A stretch of DNA of 64,000 nt from Nemertoderma westbladi (lineage: Eukaryota > Xenacoelomorpha > Nemertodermatida > Nemertodermatidae). Where the stretch lies: NCBI GenBank assembly GCA_032718475.1, contig JAUCBJ010007309.1, positions 34,010-98,009 of the forward strand, given 5' to 3'. The translations under genes were made by a program, and so were the position numbers. The notes below the pieces were generated by a model, which saw nothing but the letters and a program-made list of their open reading frames with translations, ran no database searches and was not told where the DNA came from. Positions 57,289 to 64,000 of this stretch are shown here, in pieces (positions within the stretch are counted from its first letter, which is position 1; the number at the start of each line of letters is the position of its first letter).

Positions 57289-60200
57289 ATGAAAATGATA
57301 TCACCGGAAGAAGGATTATCTACCAATGAGGCGTTGCAGAGACTGGAATCGATCGTAACAAAGGTTCTGTTCGAGGTCGAATCAAATAAACCGCCCGTTG
57401 TTTATACAATAATAAAGGAGTTGGGTAGTAAACAGTCGCCGATGTCCGTTCTGGACATATCAGTTACATTTGTAGTTGGAATTTTACTCTTTGTTGGAAT
57501 TACAGCCCAATCCAGTGGAGAGCAATATATCGCTGACAAACTAAATTTAATATTAATTTCATTGGTATTTTTATTGAGTTTATTTCTCACATGTTGGATG
57601 AACTGGGTTAGAATAAATGAACCTTCTTGTAAATTAATGCGTTTGTTATTGTGCGTGAAGGAGGCCCGTAGGAAGACGGAATACCGAGGTTGGCAGTGCG
57701 GCTACTACCCGAGTCTGTACACCCCTTTGGCGTCGAGTTGCAGTCTACAGTGGACCTACCGCGACGGGCAGTTAGTCAACCTACCAACCAGTTTATTGGT
57801 AGAAGATGACGTCATACTAGTACGACCGGGACAACGACTTCCGGCTCGTGTGCAGAAGAGTCAACCTCCGCTGGGCTCCGGGGTAACTGTTCTCTACTAC
57901 ATGGACGAAGGGGACCTATACTGCCCGCTGGGGGGCGCTGACCGTGACGTCAACTCGCAGATAGACGAACCTCTCAAACACAGCCAGTTGGAGCGGGCTG
58001 TGTTCATCGTCCAGGAATCGCCGGTTATTAATCACATTAAATCCTATATCGAGTCCCCGACTTCAATGGAGAAATCCGTTAGTGTTTTAGACAACCAGAA
58101 GTTCGGACTCTCGAAGATTTCCTTTAAACTAATGTTGATCGTTTACGTATTAACCTTTTTCGTTAACTCTCTCAAATATTTCCTGCTCTCTAACTTCATT
58201 GTGGATTGGCGTTATTTGTTTCTAGTTCAGCAATGTCTCCCTACCCTGCCGCTAATCTCTCTTCTAACACCGACTCTGTGGGTTTTGGTTAACACCTTCA
58301 ACGTGGCTTCGATTTACGGTCTCTTCTCGGCGGCGTACGAGCTGTCCAGCGCGCATCCCGGCTCGGACATCTCGGAGGACACAGTCGACGGGCTTCTCTG
58401 CGCCACCGAGGTCGACATCAAAGTCCGTACCAAGTCGTTGCTCGGTGATACTCTCTCATTCCTTATGGGCGGCGACCCCAGACACACCAGCCAACTGTGT
58501 CACGCCCTCGGCTACTTAACTAACCTATGCTGCGTCGACAAAAAGGGTCTCCTCTCGTGGCCCAACCCGATCCCCGAAAAGATATTCTTCTTCACTTCCT
58601 CCCATTTGCCTCCCAGCTCCTCCCAGAGCTGTGGATTCAATTACAAATCCTTCCCGATGTCCTCCCATTCCTCCCACTCGTCCTCTCGGTATCCCAAGGT
58701 TATGGATCTTTCCATAGAAGACCGCGAGAGCTGCACCCTGCGTTTCGACGACCCCGACTGGTCCGCCCATATCAACTCGTTGAAACCTCTCGGTCTCTCC
58801 ATCCTCGCTAACACCTGCAACTCCTCCACCTGGGCCTCCTACATCCACTTCCTCGATTACCTCAGTTGCGCGTCGACTCGATACGAGAAAGCTATTAATG
58901 TTGCGCAGAAGCGCTGCCTCTGTCAGCTCTCTCGCGCTGTCGGCTTCTCTCGAGGCGCCACACGGCCTTACTCCTTCGTTGAGAACGTCGAAATGTTTCA
59001 GACTCTAGACGAAGAGGTGCTGAAATCCGAAGAGGATCATTGGAAATTGGCGTATAAGAAGCGGAAGACGATATTGCCGAGTCTGTTCTCGGTGTACGCG
59101 CGGGATTCCGCGGGCACCTACCAGGTGTTCACCCAGGGCACGGCCGATATCCTCGTGGATCTGTGCACGGACTTCTGGGACGGCTCATCCGTGCTCCCGA
59201 TGTCGGACACAGAACGGCGACGCATTCTCGACTTCTACAGCCGCCACAGTCTCACGGACCACTGCACCGCCTTCACCTACAGACCCATTAAGTTCCACCC
59301 CCAGAAGGACGCCAAGGATTACGTCGAGATCCCCGTCAATAAAGCGAGGATTAACCTTCGCGCCAGACGGAAGAGCGTGTCCAAGAGCGCGTCGTCCTAC
59401 TCGACCGGGACGCCGAGTCTCGAGAGCCTCAGCGATCCGCACGACGACGGCAACTCGTTGAATAGTTGCTACAGGGGCGCCAAAGGCCAGGTCTTTCTCG
59501 GACTTGTCGCTATGCAATACCAAGCGAAACCCAACATAGTGACTCTTATCGACGCCCTGAGGGCCGCATGTATTCGATTCATTCATTTCTCGAAGGAGAA
59601 CGAAGTTCGTTCTAGAGTGTTCTCGGAGAAGATGGGGTTGGAATCGGGTTGGAACTGCCACATATCGTTATTGGAGGGGAGCCGGGAGGATCTGTCGAAC
59701 CCGGAAGGTTCCGATGGCAGTGAAGACGGTTCTTCTAACGCATTTATAGGCGAGGCCACTGTGGTAGTCGATAGCGAGTTGGGAGACACCGGAAGTCCTC
59801 ACGTTCACTTCAAGAAACCCGTTGCCACCCTCGTCGACAGAGCCGCTAACGAGGTGGAAAATAATCCGGCGTTACAAGATGAGGCGGTTTCATTACAGCC
59901 GTTGCTAGAGCCACCGCCGCGTTCGGTGTCAGACAGTACGGTCTCCTCTAAGGGTTCGTCGCGGGTGTTTAATCGCTCGTGGTCCCACAACCCCGAGATT
60001 AGCGGTCGCTCACGACACATCAGCGACTGTAGCAATAACTCGAGCAGCGCTAAAGGCTACCGACACACGCCTAGACGGGCCTTCTCCGCGATGTCAAAGA
60101 AAATATCGACCTCGATGGACAGCGGCTCGAAGAGAAGGTTCGGGAGTAAAAAACAGAAAACGCGGGGTGGTAAATCCGAGTCGGTCGCAGAGGGAACCAA

Positions 60201-61473
60201 CACAGATTCCGAGTCGGGGGACAGTGGGGAGAGTTCGATGGATGACATCGCGGACTCGGTGATGGACCTCGAGAACCGAGCCAAACTCCCTAAAGGAATC
60301 GCCAACATCCGACCCCATCTGGACAGCGTGGACAACGTCCCGTTGCTGGTCCATCTGTTTACGGACACGACGCCGGCCACCGCCGAGGAGATGTTGGTTA
60401 TTATGCGGGAGTACGGGGAGATCGCTGGTTGTCTCGGTAGCTCGGCCAACTCGACCAACCCACCGATCTACCTACAGGCCGATATCAGCGTAGCGGTGCA
60501 CCCGACGTTGCCGCAAGTCTGTCTGTCGCAACCGCAGGATCTCAAGAGCTCCTTCGACGATCCCACGACGCCGCTCGGCCTGTCTTCCGTTATCAACACT
60601 CTCCCGTGCGCCTTCACCTTCCATCGGGACGACTCCATCTACCTGCTGCAACTAATCTCCCAGGCCCGACGCCGTTGTTGCAACACCCACAACGCCTTCC
60701 TCTTGTTATTCTCCTTGCATTTCGCTTTATCTCTGTTGATTCTTCTCTCCGTTATTCTCTGTCTGCCCCCCGTTATGAGTTTATCGCAGATCCTGATGAT
60801 GTTGTTTTTATATTTTCCCGCTATTTCGTTATCTATGATTGGCAACTCAGCCCAGGACGATATAATGCTGGTCGCGACTATAAAGAATTCCCAATCTTAC
60901 TCCTACAGGGACATAAAGACTTATTCGTTTTCGTTTATTTCGCGTTTCGTTCCTAGTGTTTTAGTCGTCCTTGTCGTTTTCTCTGTCAATTTATTTACGA
61001 TGTGTGGCGCGGATAGCGAGGGCGATTGTGTATTCCTACTGGGTAACTTAAACGGATCCCTAAACGGATCCCAAAGTACCCCGTGGTACGGCTGGAAGGA
61101 TAACCCCGGTCTCAACTTGTGCCAAAATATCTCGAGTTTCCTCTTCTTACTTTATATGATCGCGGTTTCGGGTGGTTTCGTGTTCCGTATGCAGCATCTC
61201 ATTCAACGGAAACCCACGGCCAATCGCTATTGGCTGGTCGTCACCATCGCTATGGTTACCGTACACGGGATATACTCCACTGCCGCGTGTTTATTGGAGG
61301 TTCCCATGGTTGCGATATCAGCGGTAACCTATACGCTTGGTCCTTTATGGTTGTTACCGTTGGTTGTTTTGAATGAGTTTTATAAGCGTAGAGAAATACG
61401 TATTACGTGTCGAGCTAGGAAACGCGCGAAACTACAGTTCGGTACAAAGTTGGGGATGAATTCACCGTTCTAG
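57289..61473 (+). CDS. TMEM94: TMEM94 (P-type ATPase-related ER membrane protein), intronless
   Basis: 1394 codons in one exon; an in-frame stop lies just upstream of the chosen ATG. The N-terminus GLSTNEAL matches the family's start, and the C-terminus KLQFGTKLGMNSPF is nearly identical to human TMEM94. Two membrane segments lie at ~54-109, two at ~278-338 and several from ~1135 to 1366. Between them are the ATPase-like cytoplasmic regions: LVNLPTSLLVEDDVILVRPG (actuator-like), CCVDKKGLLSWPNP at ~410 in place of the canonical DKTGT, FDDPDWSAHINSLKPLGL, GTADILVDLCTDFWDG, SEKMGLESGWNCHISL, and DNVPLLVHLFTD. Known family role: ER protein linked to magnesium uptake and heart development. A Ser-rich insert lies at ~880-1000. 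Unlike vertebrate genes it lacks introns. The core is GC-rich. Confidence 0.96.
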   Translation: MKMISPEEGLSTNEALQRLESIVTKVLFEVESNKPPVVYTIIKELGSKQSPMSVLDISVTFVVGILLFVGITAQSSGEQYIADKLNLILISLVFLLSLFLTCWMNWVRINEPSCKLMRLLLCVKEARRKTEYRGWQCGYYPSLYTPLASSCSLQWTYRDGQLVNLPTSLLVEDDVILVRPGQRLPARVQKSQPPLGSGVTVLYYMDEGDLYCPLGGADRDVNSQIDEPLKHSQLERAVFIVQESPVINHIKSYIESPTSMEKSVSVLDNQKFGLSKISFKLMLIVYVLTFFVNSLKYFLLSNFIVDWRYLFLVQQCLPTLPLISLLTPTLWVLVNTFNVASIYGLFSAAYELSSAHPGSDISEDTVDGLLCATEVDIKVRTKSLLGDTLSFLMGGDPRHTSQLCHALGYLTNLCCVDKKGLLSWPNPIPEKIFFFTSSHLPPSSSQSCGFNYKSFPMSSHSSHSSSRYPKVMDLSIEDRESCTLRFDDPDWSAHINSLKPLGLSILANTCNSSTWASYIHFLDYLSCASTRYEKAINVAQKRCLCQLSRAVGFSRGATRPYSFVENVEMFQTLDEEVLKSEEDHWKLAYKKRKTILPSLFSVYARDSAGTYQVFTQGTADILVDLCTDFWDGSSVLPMSDTERRRILDFYSRHSLTDHCTAFTYRPIKFHPQKDAKDYVEIPVNKARINLRARRKSVSKSASSYSTGTPSLESLSDPHDDGNSLNSCYRGAKGQVFLGLVAMQYQAKPNIVTLIDALRAACIRFIHFSKENEVRSRVFSEKMGLESGWNCHISLLEGSREDLSNPEGSDGSEDGSSNAFIGEATVVVDSELGDTGSPHVHFKKPVATLVDRAANEVENNPALQDEAVSLQPLLEPPPRSVSDSTVSSKGSSRVFNRSWSHNPEISGRSRHISDCSNNSSSAKGYRHTPRRAFSAMSKKISTSMDSGSKRRFGSKKQKTRGGKSESVAEGTNTDSESGDSGESSMDDIADSVMDLENRAKLPKGIANIRPHLDSVDNVPLLVHLFTDTTPATAEEMLVIMREYGEIAGCLGSSANSTNPPIYLQADISVAVHPTLPQVCLSQPQDLKSSFDDPTTPLGLSSVINTLPCAFTFHRDDSIYLLQLISQARRRCCNTHNAFLLLFSLHFALSLLILLSVILCLPPVMSLSQILMMLFLYFPAISLSMIGNSAQDDIMLVATIKNSQSYSYRDIKTYSFSFISRFVPSVLVVLVVFSVNLFTMCGADSEGDCVFLLGNLNGSLNGSQSTPWYGWKDNPGLNLCQNISSFLFLLYMIAVSGGFVFRMQHLIQRKPTANRYWLVVTIAMVTVHGIYSTAACLLEVPMVAISAVTYTLGPLWLLPLVVLNEFYKRREIRITCRARKRAKLQFGTKLGMNSPF

Positions 61474-61545
61474 AACGAACAGTTGGGGGATTGTATTGGT
61501 TGTGATTCATTGAGACAATGTAGTTGTATTTGGTAAAACCGCACA

Positions 61546-61551
61546 AATAAA
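61546..61551 (+). terminator. Polyadenylation signal of TMEM94
   Basis: AATAAA 73 bases downstream of the TMEM94 stop codon, in an AT-rich flank. Confidence 0.6.
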
Positions 61552-61812
61552 TAGTGTATTTTGAATATATAATTAATTTATTATTCTGTCTAAAAATAGT
61601 TCCATTGATAATTATTGTGTCGCATTTATACACATTAATGCTATGCAATGTCAGTAATTACTGACTACGAACGTCTGTATGTAACATCTATCAAACAGTC
61701 TTTAAATTATTTTCGGTTGCTAATAATGTTAAGTAGATTGTATAATATCAACAGCTGTTCCTTATTTAATGACAATTTTTATATTTCAATAGGCCAAATA
61801 AAGAAGTAAATT

Positions 61813-62064
61813 TCGATTTATTTACCGGTAAATGAGTCGTACCAATCTATTAACTCGATTTATTTACCGGTAAATGAGTCGTACCAATCTATTAACTCGA
61901 TTTATTTACCGGTAAATGAGTCGTACCAATCTATTAACTCGATTTATTTACCGGTAAATGAGTCGTACCAATCTATTAACTCGATTTATTTACCGGTAAA
62001 TGAGTCGTACCAATCTATTAACTCGATTTATTTACCGGTAAATAAGTCGTACCAATCTATTAGC
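61813..62064 (+). repeat. 42-bp tandem repeat (6 units)
   Basis: Units start TCGATTTATTTACCGGTAAA, containing the 12-bp palindrome TTTACCGGTAAA, and end CCAATCTATTAAC. Five are identical and the sixth has two changes, indicating recent expansion. Confidence 0.95.
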
Positions 62065-63210
62065 CCAACCCATCACCTAGTATTTATTTGTATGACATGC
62101 TTAGCCCTACATCATACGAATAATTATTTTGTACATTAATTTAAACGAATAAATACCCTTTCTTGGGGTCGTGTAACTGCTGGTTTTGTGTCTGAAAACC
62201 CAGATATTAAAATATTTAGGTGTAAAGTAAATTCTACCATTGTGTAAGCTTTTTAAGGCCTCTAATATTTCAGGTTCTTTTTTCGTACTAGTAGTTGTAG
62301 TAATTTATTGCGAGAATAAATCAAAATCCACAAAGATATGGTGAAATACTACAAGTAATATAGGGCGGTATCAGTTATACATAACTAGATTTAATTACAT
62401 AATGATAATTGATCATTATTCAGGCCATCGCATTATCAATGTTAAAACATAAATAGTAATTTAATTAATTAGGTCCATGTAAGATGAATTACTGGTCCGA
62501 ATAATCGGATGTTGTTTTGATGCTTTTCATAAAGTAATTAATTTACTATTTTCTTTTCATACTTGTTAGTAACGTAACGGTAGTGCTCTACATTGTGGTG
62601 ATCCGAATGGTTTATCTCAATAACGAACGTAATGAGTGAGGTCAAATAAAGTGACGAGGATTATAGTACAGTAAAGTACTTTACATCTTATTTTTATTTG
62701 TACAGATCTTAAAATAAATACACCTCTTGTAATTAATTACATTTCATTAAATATATTAATTAAATACCAACACCATCATTATCAGCTTAATTAATTTTTC
62801 TATTGTTCATTAATTATTGTTAATCACGTTAATTTTGTAATATAAATCACGTTAATTTTGTATTAAAATGTGCTTTGTTGATTATAGTGCTCTATTTTGA
62901 TATTTTAATACTTAGAAAATTTATAAATATAAAGGTAAATATAAATCTATTTAGCCGACATTGGATTTTAAATCAATTCACAGAAACGAAGTCCTTTATT
63001 ATTTAATAAATTACAATTATCTTTAAATGTAGTTTAAAAGGTGATTCCAAAATATTATGAAAAAAAAAATTGTAAATTAGTATATAATATCAGCCCCTGG
63101 TACTTAAATTCACACGGGTTTTAAATACAAGTTTTATTATGACCACCCATCCCCACTCTTAATACATGTAAGTAGCATTTGTAATTAGCGTAACCCTATA
63201 GGGTCTCAGG
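62065..63210. other. intergenic, no gene seen
   Basis: Very AT-rich. 62570-62690 carries a third, diverged copy of the foldback family (GTGATCCGAATGGTTTATCT against GTGACGAGGATTATAG, loop with AATGAGTGAGGTC). Confidence 0.45.
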
Positions 63211-63214
63211 AATT

Positions 63215-63375
63215 CTTGGCCCGCGAATAATCTTAGCCCGCGAGTATTCTTAGCCCGTGGGTATTCTTAGCCCGCAAAACAATAACGTTTATTGTTTTGG
63301 TTCCCCCAATACGCCTCTGAAACCTGATCCGTTACTAACCTGCTCCTAAGAATACCCGAGGGCTAAGAATTCACC
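63215..63375. repeat. MITE-like repeat with inverted TTCTTAGCCCGCGGGTATTC arms
   Basis: The left side has three successive copies of TTCTTAGCCCG(T/C)G; the right side ends AAGAATACCCGAGGGCTAAG, their inverted form. Enclosed is one core module (GTTTATTGTTTTGGTT, then CCTCTGAAACCTGATCC, then TAACCTGCTCC). Ends and target duplication are not resolved. Confidence 0.6.
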
Positions 63376-64000
63376 CAACCCCTATAAGGGGCCGTACACA
63401 AATTTTGTCACGGTGCAATTTTGTGACAATTTGTGACATGGGGGAGGGGGGGGGGGGGGGGAGGTACCTATACTTGTGAGTCACAATAGCTCGAACAATA
63501 CAGTTGCTGTGAACAGACGTTGGTCTTAATGACTTTCCATAATCTGATCGACTATGTTCATGGGTGACCTGGCAGTATATTGGGATCTTTCAACTAATAT
63601 CACTGTCTATTACCCACTGTATCATGCAAGATAGGACCGATTTGTTTGTTTGTATATCGGTTGGTAGGGGAGGAGCGGAGTGGAGGTGATTATTATTTTT
63701 ATTTTCTTTTCTTAATATTCTTTCGAAACGGTTTCAAATGAGCCACTGTGGCTTTTTACCAACACTCAAAAATCAGCTCATAGCTCATCATTATAGTAGC
63801 GAATTCATAGTATCTTTGTGTTTAACCCCATACATGACCTACTAATGATAGTAGGTATATTTTTAGGGATATTATTTTATAATATAATATATATAATACT
63901 AATACTGTATATAAATATATATATTATAATATAATATTACTAAATAAACCGGTGCCACAACTAGTATTAACATAATAATTTAAAATTGAACAATGTTTAT
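63376..64000. other. intergenic, no gene seen
   Basis: CAAATTTTGTCAC faces GTGACAATTTGTGAC at 63398-63437, just before a G run (63438-63461). The rest is AT-rich without recognisable features. Confidence 0.4.

Overview
The window is animal nuclear DNA, most likely from an aquatic invertebrate. It contains introns, abundant eukaryotic transposable elements and typically metazoan genes: a SERINC family member, TMEM94, an hnRNP U-like protein, an AA15 lytic polysaccharide monooxygenase and a DD3-3-like protein. The phylum cannot be fixed from this sequence. Intergenic DNA is AT-rich, with long poly(G)/poly(C) runs and very frequent short palindromes such as TACCGGTA and TAGGCCTA. There are no prokaryotic signals.

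Layout. Positions 1-283 (minus) are the 5' end of an hnRNP U-like paralogue cut by the window edge, and 9707-11947 (minus) is an intact intronless paralogue. Between them lie a 2.58-kb element with 271-bp terminal inverted repeats and 9-bp target duplications (767-3343), a direct duplication (3600-4982) and an element carrying two different minisatellite arrays (4983-8690). Positions 13150-14420 hold a Penelope-like relic that has lost its reverse-transcriptase core. A complete but stop-interrupted Ty3/Gypsy element (16867-22369, minus) has both LTRs, a primer-binding site, a polypurine tract and a 5-bp target duplication. LINE relics follow, then a 21-bp minisatellite (24.3-25.6 kb), a MITE (26222-26448), a hAT element with an 8-bp duplication (27689-28887) sitting inside a LINE relic, and a second, inverted copy of the array-bearing element (29470-30403).

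The right half holds an intronless SERINC gene (31128-32513), a 17-bp minisatellite (33.07-34.55 kb), a foldback element (35099-36001), a four-exon secreted AA15 LPMO gene (37921-40897), the 3' part of a DD3-3-like gene on the minus strand (four exons, 42201-55151), tRNA-derived SINEs and an intronless TMEM94 gene (57289-61473). The last 2.5 kb hold only a 42-bp tandem repeat and MITE-like sequence.

Most striking feature. A 9.9-kb satellite of 268 in-phase 37-bp units, with no net insertion or deletion, fills most of a 10.7-kb intron of the DD3-3-like gene. It runs up to the AG of the 3' splice site, so the terminal satellite unit supplies the acceptor's pyrimidine-rich sequence. A second theme is a shared core of about 50 bp that recurs in several structurally distinct small elements and in tandem arrays. 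The genes do not form an evident pathway; they are ordinary single-copy-type animal genes embedded in repeat-rich DNA.
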